This document shows positions 23,890 through 36,700 of a DNA stretch of 64,000 nt, one piece after another. This DNA comes from Liriodendron chinense (Eukaryota; Streptophyta; Magnoliopsida; Magnoliales; Magnoliaceae): positions 124,001 to 188,000 of the forward strand of contig ML058440.1 of assembly GCA_003013855.2 (NCBI GenBank), read 5' to 3'. The notes under the pieces are model-generated. The model did no database searches. It was not told the origin of the DNA and saw only the letters and a program-made list of their open reading frames with translations. Every line of letters starts with the position of its first letter. Position 1 is the stretch's first letter. The position numbers and the translations under genes were made by a program.

Positions 23890-25791
23890 CTGTTAGTACA
23901 CATCTTTCCTCACAGAAGTTCAGTCATCCTGACCAAAGTGTGGGTCCCATTGTTTGATGGAGCATAACTCTTAAATCAAACTGATCAAGCAATCCTAACC
24001 ATCCAATTAATGGCTATCAAATGGAGCGTGAAATAATGAGCAATCCAAATTCTAAGGAAAAGCTAAGATATTTAATATTATCTTCTCAGTGTAATTTTTT
24101 TGTTATGCTCCATCTATACCATGTGTATGGTTGAAGAGTTTCCACCACTTCTTAAATTGAGTAAAACTAATGTAGACCCAGAAGGTTTTTATTGTAGATT
24201 GATTCTGTCAATCATCTTCAAACATGGCCCACTTATCTGGCCCAGTTATTTGAGATAACAATCTTACCACATGTTAGTGGCTGGTGGATTCTATTCATCC
24301 TCAAATTCCGTATCATCATCATAGCCTTTTTTTAATCTTGAATGGCCTGGATTTCACACACATCGGCCGGATCTTCACACGTATACCCTGCACACATGTT
24401 TGCCATGAAGACCGTTATCTTTATTTATTACAAAATGTATGTAAGATTCAAGGGTCGTCTCCCTGACTATCTTCCCATCCCTCTATCTCCACCGCACACC
24501 TAGCATGCGTCCCTGGTGATCAGGACCGTAGACCTGGTGGGCCAACACACAAATGCACCATATCCGGAAAGTTTGCGATTGGATTATCCAACTGCTTACT
24601 GTGCCAAATCTACACAAGTATCCCCACCATAGAAGCGCATGCAACATCGCATGCACAGGCAACCCCATGTGCCAACGGCTCACTTGTGTCATATGCAACC
24701 CGTCCATCAGGTGGGTCCCATCATTAGCTGTCCTGGCCCATAAATCAGGCTGGTCCGGTCATCAAGCAGACCACAATATTAGAAACAATGGGCAGCCTAA
24801 AAGACTCAGCCAACTTTTCTGCCCATATTTTTGGGACATAAACTGCGGCCCGCCAGATCGGACTAGCCTAATTTTTGGGCCAACACATCCACACTGTAAG
24901 ACTCATCAGAGATTAGTTGGATCTCACACCCATGGTCGTGACTGAAATTGTACAACTGACGCAATGTCCACATCTAATCCCTGTGGCCTTTGGCTACCAC
25001 TCATCCACATGGTGGGCAACTAGACCAATGGTCCCAATCACCCTAGACACGTGCCATGTATGCATAATGATGGAAGGAGAAAACATGGCCTACAGTGAGT
25101 AAAGCCTCTTAAAACTGCATGTTTCGTTTGGATGGCCGATCAAATTGAATTGCAGTTTGTCGGTTTAATGAAATAACCAGCTGGAAGACGCCTAGGCGTT
25201 TCAACAGCAGGTCTCAGGTTCGAAATGCTAAGGAGACACACTAACCCCATCGGTGGGTGGGTGCATCATGTGACTAACCATGTGGGTACGTTGCACAGCT
25301 AACAGGGTGGGTGCGTTGCATGACTAACAAAAAAAAAGGTGGAAATAACCAAAATCGTAATTCTTTTACCACCATTGCTTTCGTCATTTCCTCTTGATTG
25401 AACTAAAGGCTCATACTTCAATTGGCTTGTGCATGCAAACACTGAATGGGTTTCTACCAGTCCGCACGACGATCTTGTGGACAACAGTCTTCAGAAATTT
25501 GCTTGAAATTCTGAAAGAACAGACGTGTAGTGAGAAAATCAAAATCAACATAACTTGAGAACCATACCCAGATAAATCATGATCTATACATGTAAAAAAA
25601 GGAAAGAAACAGGTTCGTATCACTACATCAACCAAAAGTAATAAATCAGAGATGCCAGATCCCACTCAAACACTCATGCGATCAGTGACCACAAATCAAT
25701 CAATTCCGAAAATTCAGGAATTGAAACTTTGGCCAGATTCTGGGAAACAAATCCAAAAAGAATCAGAATCAGATGGAAATTTTGGCAAGGC
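23890..25791. other. intergenic and downstream flank of NEDD1
   Basis: Positions 24470-25060 hold a diverged repeat of the second type (CATAAATCAGGCTGGTCC, GATCTCACACCCATGG). Near 25210 GGTTCGAAATGC resembles a pol III B box but no tRNA fold was found. The 3' untranslated region of the minus-strand NEDD1 gene should lie just below 25792. No other gene is seen. Confidence 0.5.
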
Positions 25792-28700
25792 TCAAAGTAA
25801 CTGCCGAAGTTGCTGGTTCTCTTTTCGAAGCGACTGCACTTCCTTCATCAGCTCAGCTTGCTTCTCTAGAACCGATGTCATCAAGCTTGACATTTCCGTC
25901 TGTAAAATTGGGCAATTCCCATGAGAAAATCGATACCAAAAGGAAAAGAAAATATTCACACAAGAAAATTTGCTAGAGAAACAGTAGACATTTTAAGGTG
26001 ATTGAGGTGGATAAATGATTGAGGTGGATCTTGTGGCATGTGTAAAAGATTTGGGCCTTCAGGTAGGGTTGCCCTGGCAGAAATGTCAGCTGTTCCACTC
26101 ATCAGGTGGGCCACAAGTGTATTTAGATAGACTGCTCTTTTCTCTTTTCCACGATCCATCCATATTTCTCATACACGTGGCCCACCTGATTTTTTAACAC
26201 GACATCCATCAAGTGCCCACTAATGGATGGTTGGGAAGATCTTCCCTGATCTCCTTCACATGAATTCTCGCATTCTCCCAATAGAAATTGAGATATCTAC
26301 CTCCTGAATATGAAATTGTCTTAGTAGTTCGATGTGGAGATTCCTCATGTCTTCGTGGATGGAATTCTGTACAGATGTGAGTGTTTCTTCAAGCGTGCGC
26401 TGAACAAGCTGAAGCATAAATGACGAGGTTCCCTGCTGCTGTTCTGTCTGAGCTAAGCTCTTTTGGGTTTGGGGTTGCAATGCAGCTCCCTATTGCATTC
26501 ATAAGAAACAAATGTACAAGGTATTAGAAAATGTGTAACCCACCCACATTTCTGACCAAGTTAAGACCCATCTTTCAGTGATCCAAATCATTCTTATGTC
26601 TGGCCCCACCATTGATGAATGATGAACCAATCATCTCCTCCATCAGAAAATCCCACCCATCTGATCAGCGCACTTCCTTCCGTTGCATATTGACAGTTGA
26701 GTATTTTTCTTTTGTCCATTTGCAGGCCAATAGTCGGAGGCACAGAATTGTCCTGAGGGAGATTTTTTTGCATCATCACCATCCACAGTCCAAAACAGAC
26801 ACACTAGATGAATGGTTTGGATCAAAGAAAAATAAGCCCCCATCAGAACAGAATGCTGGCCCAAACATCTGACCTGATGTTTCGGGGGCAAGCACCATAT
26901 AATTCCTCATACTAAGACAAAACCGTGAAGAAATAATCAAAAGCCGGAAAGAGAAAATTGAATGATCTGGTTTTACATTGGTTGTTGGAAGAAGCCTTGA
27001 CACTGCGGCCGATGTATCCGGCCTCGAGAGGCTATTAACAAGCTCCTCCCGTGTTTCTGCACCGGTCTTCTTTAGTTTTGGTGAACCTATCACATGGCTC
27101 GCTCCATCACCTGAGGAAGAAACAGTACTCATCCTCTCAGCGTAGCTGGAATATTTTCTAGGGAGGGCCAACTGTATCGACCCTGGAAATTCAAGATTTG
27201 CCTGGCCCGCTATCGTTTTGGTTCCCAAGGTTGAAGAAGTAGAACTAAATGGAAACCCAGAAAGGGTCTCATGGTTGGAGATGTCTTTGCCATGCAGGCT
27301 TGTAGAACTTGTGATTGTATGTGTTAGAGAGCTGATACTGGTATGGCTTGTGGATGCTGATGATTCTTGCAAGCCTGTGAATACAGAACTAGAAGCGCCA
27401 GATGTTAACAAGCCAGTGGCCATAAAGCGTGATTGCTTGGGAACTGCCGGGCGGAGATGAGATAGTTTGTCAGACAATCCGTCCCCACCCCAAGCTTCAG
27501 GAGGAGTAATGGGCATAGAACTCGGCTGTGACAAAGTAGATGGAGCATCATCCTGCATGAGGTTGATCATTATCAAAAAAGAGATCTACATGAATGGATA
27601 TCATATGATGTTTTGATCGAAGGAAACAGCATTTCTTTTTCCAACACAGCAATGATACAAGGTGGGGCCTTGGTAACGTAAGCTATTAGTTGAGCAAACT
27701 CCATAAGGCCAAGGGATGGGCCATGCCCTAATCCCTCCCTTCTAATGATCCTAACCATCTATTGGGAATGGACAACTACAGCCAATGGTCCATTTAATGA
27801 GGACCCAATTGGATGGTTAGGTCTTCAGATGGGGGTGAGTTTTGGCCTTTTGGGGTATCTCCCCTCCATATAAAAGATTTAGACCATCAATGGGGTTTCC
27901 CATCCACCACAAAAGCCCTCCCTATGGATGACTTGGGACTGCCAAAAGGTGGGAACCACCAGTTGAAAATTGTATGTTTCATCATATCATATGTGGCAAA
28001 AATCAGAAATCTCAGAAGGAATTCAAATGGAACAAAAGACATGAGATTCAAACCTGTTTGGAAGTTGAACTGGATTTCCAATGCGAGATTGGATGAGGAT
28101 CCATACTCCCTTCTTCAGTGTAAGGAAATCTCCTGGCAGACGAAGGAAACAATGACGAGGGCTTCCTATCATGGTCATTTTTTGCATCCTCATGCTCATC
28201 CCACCAAGTGCCAAGTGAGGGTGTAATCGGCTGAACTTCCACCAGTGGTGAAAACACTTCCATGTCATCATTGAAGTTGTAATTAGAACGCGGGGCCTGT
28301 AACCTTGACAAAGCCCCACCTTTCCACAAAAGGTTACGATGTGGAGTTTCCTCCACCGCTGACAGGTATGGCGTAGTTGATATCGACCCACTGCTTGTCG
28401 TTGTAAGCGGAGATGCATCGGCAACAGAAACCGAACGGGCGGAATTACGGGAACCAACCAGCACTGTTGCTGAAGAAAGGCTTGATGATGTCAAAGAAGG
28501 GAGTGGATCTGGCATGAGGATTGATTCTTCCCCTGTGCCACCCAGCAGGGCAATCTCAGCAGTACAAGTACTTTCATTTACAATGATGGGCTTTGATCTT
28601 TGCCAGCATAAACTTGTAATAGCCTGATGAAAACTGGAAACAATAAGAGATTTGAAGAAATGGATTTTTTTTTTAAATAATTTTGTCGGTGGAAATCGGA

Positions 28701-31700
28701 ACAACCCATTAAATAACAGGGGCGACAACTCATGGGCCAAAGCTGGATAGAGAATGCTGCTTCTTTTTTGCCTCGTTTTTTGTACAGTTATAATTTAACT
28801 GTAAGAAGACCTCCAGTCGATAAAGCACAAAAAACAGAGACCATGTTGCGAAGAAACAATCTTGAATACGTGCCTAGGCCGGATGTTAAGTAAGGTTATT
28901 AATTGCCAGGCCGGCATGTAATGTGTTGGGCTTTGGTCTCATTTCCAGATTCATGGGCTCAGCTTGGGCCTGATTCCAGGACCACTAGATTAACAGACCT
29001 GCCAGGGCCTAACTTTCAGGACAGACGAATGAACAGGCTGGCCTTGGGCAGAACCTGGTCCAGACCATTGACGGCCCTAACTTTAAGTGATTGAATTAGC
29101 ATCTTGCCACCAATGAACTGCAGCATCATCAAACCCCCCAGGTGAACTCGCCAACCCCAACAAAGGTGACCAAGATCAGGTGAAATGGGATGCACAATAC
29201 CAATCCAAATGCAATCTGCAATGGACTCATCACAGATGTCAAACAGAAGCATCATTCCTATAGTCATATAGGCAGATGTAGCTTGCAATGTCAGAGTGTA
29301 ACATGAAGCTCAGACAAGAGGCATGGGTATTGAAGCAAGGACACAGTCTTCAATCTAATATGTTTTCTTTATGCCTTCTGGTTTGTTGTGATCCAGGATT
29401 GCAGTGATGTTGGAGTCTTTGTATTTTCTCTTCAGCGTTTGGGTCTTTTATAATACTCGAGACATTTTCTCATAACGAAAAAAAAAGAAAAAAAAAAGGC
29501 ATTGATACCTACACACATCAACCTCCAAACTGGATATCACTAAGGTTGTCTTTAATAGGCTACAAAATTAAAAGAATGCAATCTCTTACACGATCAAAAT
29601 AGCAAGAATAGAAGTTTCTACACATCAATTGATGGAAAATGATCTTATGTGACTAGTTGTATTGTAGGCTTACGATACAACTACTTGCATTGAACACGTT
29701 GGAGATGGGACTATGCAATCAATAGTTGCATAAGCGGCAGCAGATTTAGGTGAGAGGAGTAGTGATTTAAATGGCTAAGACGCAGGAGGTGGGAGCGTGA
29801 GTTTGAAGTGAGAATGGCACCAAGGTGGAAGGTTCTTGCAGGCAGCTAAGGTTAAACGATCGATCTGGACAGTCCATTCCTTCCAGCCCACTATTGGCAG
29901 GACAGTTTTCAAAATCACAACATTTGGATGATCCCAACTCTTTGAATTGTTGGTCATTTTTGTCATAACCAGTACACCTTACAGGCCATCGATCAACTGG
30001 TTAGCATTGCCTGACCAAATCATTGCCAACCAAGGAGGTGCCTTCTTGATTTTGACCTTTCATTTGTTTATGCTATTGATAAGATCATTAGATCGTCAGC
30101 TTGGTGCGATCAACAGTTGCCAAAAAGTCCAGATTGATGATTGCTTGTCTAGAGCAAATAGTTGTATCCTATGACCAAGAAACAACTCTAATTATATTAG
30201 ATCATATGCCTTAAATAATTAAATGCAGCTCAACACCATTAACTCTAAAAAGTCCAATTCATTCATATACATAAAACAGAAAACGAAGCATCTGGACATG
30301 ATTAAAAACCAAACAAAAGTTTCTAGTTGGTAAAGACAGAAGCCTAAACATTATAAAATCACCCAAATGACATGTTGGCTTTTCTTTCTCCTGCACATGA
30401 CAAGAGATGGGGCCATCAATATACCTGTCAGGAGTAAAACCTGAAGAAAAAAAATAACAAAAAAAAAAAAAGCATTGTGACGATCCAGAAAGAAACAGGT
30501 TAGTGATATGCAGGCAAAAGGTTCTCTGTTTTGGACAGGGTACGGCATAGCCAGCTCTATAGTTGCACGAAGCATGAGCAACAGATTCAGATGAGGGACT
30601 GGGAAAACTTCTTTTTTTTTTATGTTAGCGAGTGGCTAGGAAGCAGGAGCAGGAGCAGGAGCACTACTCCAAAGCATCATTTGAAGCGGTAGCAGGATTG
30701 CGACTCCGAAGCATGACTTTAAGCGGGAGAACAGCACCTGGTTAAAAGGACTGTGCGACTTAGGATCGAGGGGAATCACTACACTATATATTAGACATCA
30801 GTACTCAGGCAAATACGAGGAATACGGGTAACCTAGGACAAGAGAAGGTGAAGAATGCTTACAAAATCAGAATCTGAGAGAAAATTTGTGTAGAATATCA
30901 ATGTATCATGGAGGAGAAAATGTTTGAATTCAACAAACCACCTTGCTAGTAATAACTCTAAGAGGTTTAGTGCACCCATCCACACATGCCCCTACACAGC
31001 TACAAGTCCCAACCTGGCACATGCGTATGAAATCCAAGACGTGTATCATGTGGGAGAATCTTTATATATCATCTGGTAGGAAACTCAGGTTGGTCCTATC
31101 ATGTAGGCCATACATGAATGGAAACAACAGACGAGCTAAAAAGATCGAGTTTTTCTAGACCAACCATTGTTTTCATTCATTTGTTGCCTAGCTGATAGTT
31201 GACTGGCCTGATCTTTTGTTTAAATAATCTTCAGAGTGTCCACCTGATACACCGCTGGGACATCATACATGCAGACCAGTTAAGTATGTGTGTCCACATG
31301 TAGAGTCATGTGTGGAGAAGTGCATCAGGGCTAGCAAATATCTATTTTTTTTTTAAACACTGTTGTTGGAAATAACAGGAACAATGGGTAAAAAATATGG
31401 ATCCTTGCCCCTTTTGGAGTTTTGAATAGAAAAGACTGAGGGTATATGATCAAGGAAAATGTATGAATATAGTTAAGTGAAACAAAAAGGATATGAGTAT
31501 TGAGAATGCGAAGTTGCCCGTAGAAGTAAAGTTTGACTGATACAACACTAGCTTATGTTAGGCAAAAACCTACAGTGTGAATTTTCTGAGGACTAAGTTT
31601 GAGTGGAAACTTTTAGTTGTATCACCCATGCAATACAAAACCTTTTACTGGCTACATCCTCACAGTATAATGGGCAAAAAAATCCACTCTACTTGCAATG

Positions 31701-33731
31701 GTGCTTGGTCAGAAACTGTTCAAAGATGTAAAGAATCTTAATCCTACTACAGTTAAATGTGTTAAAGAAACAAAACAATACCATCTATACATGCCTTTGC
31801 CTGCATGCATGCCAAAAATATAAGCAAGAAAAGAAATAAAAATGGCATCCTGTAATTAAAGTATTTTCAAATGATAACAAACTTCCCGAGAAGATTTAAA
31901 GGAAAAGATTTTCACCTCAGAACTATAAGCACGAAGAACAGTGAGAGGCTGTGGTTTTCCACGAACATCATAAAATACTATGCGACCACTACTCGTTCCA
32001 GCAGCCAGTGTCCAGCCATCATCTCTAAATGCCAGTGAAGAGAAAGGAGCTTCATATGGAATACAGGATGTTGATTTTCTAGTCCCCGAATCAAAAGTAT
32101 ATAACTTTTTATCCAAACCAACACTAGCAATTATCTGTTGCAAGGGAAGAAGATATGGATTTAAGATACCATTTACCAGAAACCCTCCTCACTCTTAATT
32201 ACAGCATAATCACTCCCTCTCTTAAGATACCATTAACTGGAAACCCTTCTCATCCTCCCTCCTTCACTCATGTGAAACCCCTTCTCACCCTCCTTCCTTC
32301 CCTCCCTTTCTTGAAACCCCTTCTCACCCTCCTTCCTTCCCTTTCTTGAAACCCCTTATCACCCTCCCTCTCTAGCACCGTTGAGTCGTTGACTGAAAGC
32401 CCTCTCACTCCTCATTCCACCATAAACTCCCTCTCTAGCTCCCTACAGGTGTGTTTGGGATGCACTAGCGAATTGAATTGTAACTATTACTCAAATAAAT
32501 TCAAAACAACCATATTGTAATTTCCTTAGCATTCACATGTGAGGTTCTGGGCTCCAAATTGCAAATATGTTATTCTCAAGTTGGACTTGAAGGTACGTGA
32601 TTGCAATTTGAGGGCCAATTATTTCATTTTGAATACCAAGAAGCATAACTAATTTTTCCATTTCCTCTTGATTAAATTGACCGTTCACAATCCAATTCGC
32701 TTGTGCAAACAGATCGTGACCGCAGACTAAATGTTCTCTTCTCCATTTCCATTTATACAACTCATAAAAACTGATAACTAATAGAGCAACGATATGACCT
32801 TGTCATTTGATGGTGAGAAACAAACACCGGTTGTTGGTGCAGAATGCTGCTTCAGCCAAGAAACCTGTCACAAGAAAAAAGTACATAGCTAAATTTCTTT
32901 CCCATGCAAACATCATGTCTGGTGAACAATAAAACCATAAGAAATAAGTAAATACAATGTGGATACCGTCGAAATGATTTCTGAGATAAAGGTAAACAAC
33001 ACCATGGTGGTTGTCATGAAAGTTAAGTTATTTGCCGCTATGAGAATGGCTGAGTGTATGCTACTCCCTACTCAAGCAGCCAATGGGGGCCATAGTCCAC
33101 TAGGTCTACAATTTTAGAGGACCACTAAACGGGACATCTATTATATTCAAGAAAAAAAAAATGTTTTTCCTTCAATAATATATAGAAAATAAGAATAGAA
33201 GATATTCTATGAAACAGCAAAACTGCTTGAATCATCATTGTTCCCCATAAAACAAAATAAATAAAACTTGTCTGCTTAGTTGTTAGTGCTTGATAGAACT
33301 TGCACCGGTAAAGCAAGAGTTCAAACTTTGAGCAACTCAAACAATCTCATAAAATATACTAGTCAGTCTCCAAAGAAGTTAACCACCAAATTACTAGAAA
33401 TCAAGGTGGGGTCGCCTAAGCTCTATCATGGCCCACATGTGAGTTAAATGCAGTGTGGAGTTTATAGAACACCTGCATAGAAGTGCAAATATGTTACCTA
33501 TTTTAGCAGAAGTATCCATTGGCAACCAGCTGCTAAGTACCCACATGGATTGACTGCCTCATAAGATGCAGAGTTCAGGAGTGCAATGCATGCAGAGCGA
33601 CTGGGGGAGAGAGAAAATGGAGAGATTAAGGGAAAGGACGTGGCTTCACCCACTTTGGGCTACACGTAGGGAGAGAGAGAGAGAGAATTACAACAGTGTA
33701 CAACCCATGTACACTTGTTCTTTTTTCTTCT

Positions 33732-33775
<44 letters not shown>

Positions 33776-36700
33776 AAGAAAAAGAAGAAGAAGAATCATA
33801 AAATATATTATTCAAAGGAAAAGGAAAAGGGCTAATACAACAAAGAGAGGCCGAGCCAAAAGCCAGACCTCCAAGCCAGCAATGCTGACACAAAATACAA
33901 CCCCAAAACTATGAGAACCAAACTAAACCCCAGACTCAGTTACTGCAGATCAATCATGGTCAGCCCACTTGATTCAGCACCCTGTTTGGCTAGCAAATCA
34001 GCCTCTGAGTTTCCCTCCCTTGGGATGGCCACAAAAGAGATAGAATGGTCCATGCAACTGTCCCAAGCTTCTTCTATGACGTTAGACAATCTCCACGGAT
34101 AACCCTCCCATATCCCACCCAATCTCGTTTGATGAGTCCCCCTTAGTGATAACTGGCAAGAAGCTTAGACAAGTCACCATTTTTATCACTTGAAGGACAG
34201 AAGCTTCAGCTTTATTGGAGTCAGCAATCCCAATTGAACCACAGAACTTTGCTACATGTGCCCCATTTTTATCCCACACTAAACCCCAAACACCCACCAG
34301 GCCAATGTTCCCAAAAGAGCATCCGTCAAAATTGGCTTTAAGAGTACCTTGAATGGGAAGCTTTCATGCTGCAGTCTTGGGGGCCTGGTCCATACCATAT
34401 TATCTCATCCCAACCTCTAAGCATCATGGTTGTAGAGTACCCTCTGAAATCTTCACTTGTCTTGGTTCACACAGTCAGATCAAACACGATCCATGAATCA
34501 CCTACCCTTCCTTTGACGCCATCACATTGAAGATGCAATCATTGCATGCCTTCCAGATGAACCACAATTCTGCGAAGGCGATCAATCTCCATAGTTTCCT
34601 TCTGCATGATCCCTAGGCAGATGATCTCCATCTGCCAAGGAGCTTCATAACCAATTCCAGGAGCACCCAGCTCATCTTGAATTTAGCCAGGATCATATAC
34701 CAGACTCCTGCAGAAAACGGACAGTGGATCAGCTAGTGGCTAACCAACACTTCACTGGCACAACATGGCGGGCATCAATTCAGAAGAGCCCACCCTTAAT
34801 TCTTCGGGTGATCATATATGAGGATCTTCTCCAAGATAGCTAACCACGTGAAGGCTCTAATTTTGCAACGGCTCATGTGTTCAAGAGCTTCGAAATTAAA
34901 AATCCAGAGCTAATGATCCCACTGAAAAATGGCCATGATGTTCGATTCTCCAGATTCTTTTATCCTTCCTGTCCTGCAGGATGTGTACTGACTGAAGCAC
35001 TCGAATAATTGGGCGACTTGGATTGTTTCTTCCTTCAGCAAATCACGGTGCACAATTTCTCCACCAAGCCGCTGAAAGCACTAACTCACTGACACTTCCT
35101 TACATATAGCGAGAGGGTATAACTTCTCAATTCTCTGCCAGCGGCATCTCTAACACACCAGGGATCTTTCCAAAACCAAATAGTGACCCATGAACACTTT
35201 TTCTGGTGTTGTGGCCTACTCAAGATTTAGATCTGCATTGTTTTTAAGGTGGCATCCAAACATGAGCCTGTGGAACAAATTTACAGTATGGATGGTACAT
35301 AGGCATCACAGTCGGCCCCACATATCCTTTGTAGCACAGTCCCCTCTCACCTCAGCTTATGCAACAGGCTACACGTAAAGTGAAAAAGAAGCAGGAGCAA
35401 GCTAGTTTCATCTATGAATTGAAAAGACAAAATGTCCTTGGTTGAAGGGCTAGACACACCCAAAAATTACCTAGCTAACACCCCTCCCCCGACTAATTGC
35501 AGGAGCAAAATGTCTGAAAACTACTTGCCTTATATGTTAGTAGAGATTATCATTTTATATTATTAGAAAAAGTAAAACAGTGTTACCACTCATAAAAAAT
35601 AAAAAAGAATAAGCAAAACAATGGAAGAGATTCATCACGGCAACAGATAGGAAGGAACCAAACAAAGAGATGGCTGTGGTATGATCTTATCCGGCATGCA
35701 TAAGAGTAACTAGATGAGGTGATGTGAGTATATTTAATGTTTCAAGTGGGGTTCATTCTCTATGACCTTCTAAATCCATGGGAAAATGATTATGCATGCA
35801 TTGGATTTTTCACTTCTATAGTAGCTGTATAAAATGGACTTAAAGAATACATTACGAACCTTTGGACTTCGCCCTGTGGTATCCCACATGTGCACAGATC
35901 CATTGTCACCTGCTGTCACCAAAACGTGCCGGCTAATTCGAGAATAATCAAGCACTCTTAATACCTGGTTTTAAAGAATTGAAACAACTAGAGTAAATGG
36001 AAACCAATAAATCCGAACCCAGAAACAAATATTAAGGCTGCATCAGGATGTTCAACAGAAATTTTCAATAAAGAATAAATGGCCTAGGGAAACTAGTCCA
36101 GTCATTCTAGTGAAGGATGCCCTCAAACAACCAATATTATCGCTTTGAGTCCAGCTTCAAACACAAGAAATTAGACGTTTAGTTGTTATGAATTAAAAGA
36201 TGCCACCCACACTCCAGCCATTTCCTCTGTAGTGAACTGAGTTAATTTCAATTCAGTTCAATCAACTCAATTGACCATCCAGAAACACATTGAAACTAGC
36301 ATCCAAATGAATGCCATTCAGTGGAGTATGTCAAACACCAAAGTTGGAACCAACCAAACAACCTGTTCATTTGGATCCTTGAGTTCAGCAGCCCGTGTTC
36401 CAGAAGCCAGGTTATGAAGGATAAGATCACCCTTCAGACTGATTGATGCCAAATGCTCGTCTTTGCAATTATACATTACACCAGTGACTGTATCTGTGTG
36501 ACCTTTCAGCCATTTGATGCAGCGCTTCCTCTGCAGATCCCATACTCTTACAATTTGACTGCTACCTCCGGAACAAAGATACCTAGAACCTTTGTTGCTA
36601 AAGCTGATGGCTAATATAGATTCCTGAAAAGGCACAATAACCAGACAAAAACAAAGGTACCAAATCATACATCCAGACCAAAAATTGATGAACTAGCGAA

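Noticed and set aside
23338..23896. CACTGTTAC and CACTGTTAG as a 9-base target duplication of the foldback element
   Set aside because: The boundary overlaps the element's own terminal bases and an extra terminal fragment sits just upstream, so the match may be accidental.
25200..25240. Possible tRNA or SINE: GGTTCGAAATGC looks like a pol III B box
   Set aside because: No A box at the right distance and no cloverleaf could be found by eye.
33566..33893. Open frames on both strands through the CT microsatellite
   Set aside because: Low-complexity translations (Ser-Leu or Arg-Glu repeats) inside a NEDD1 intron.
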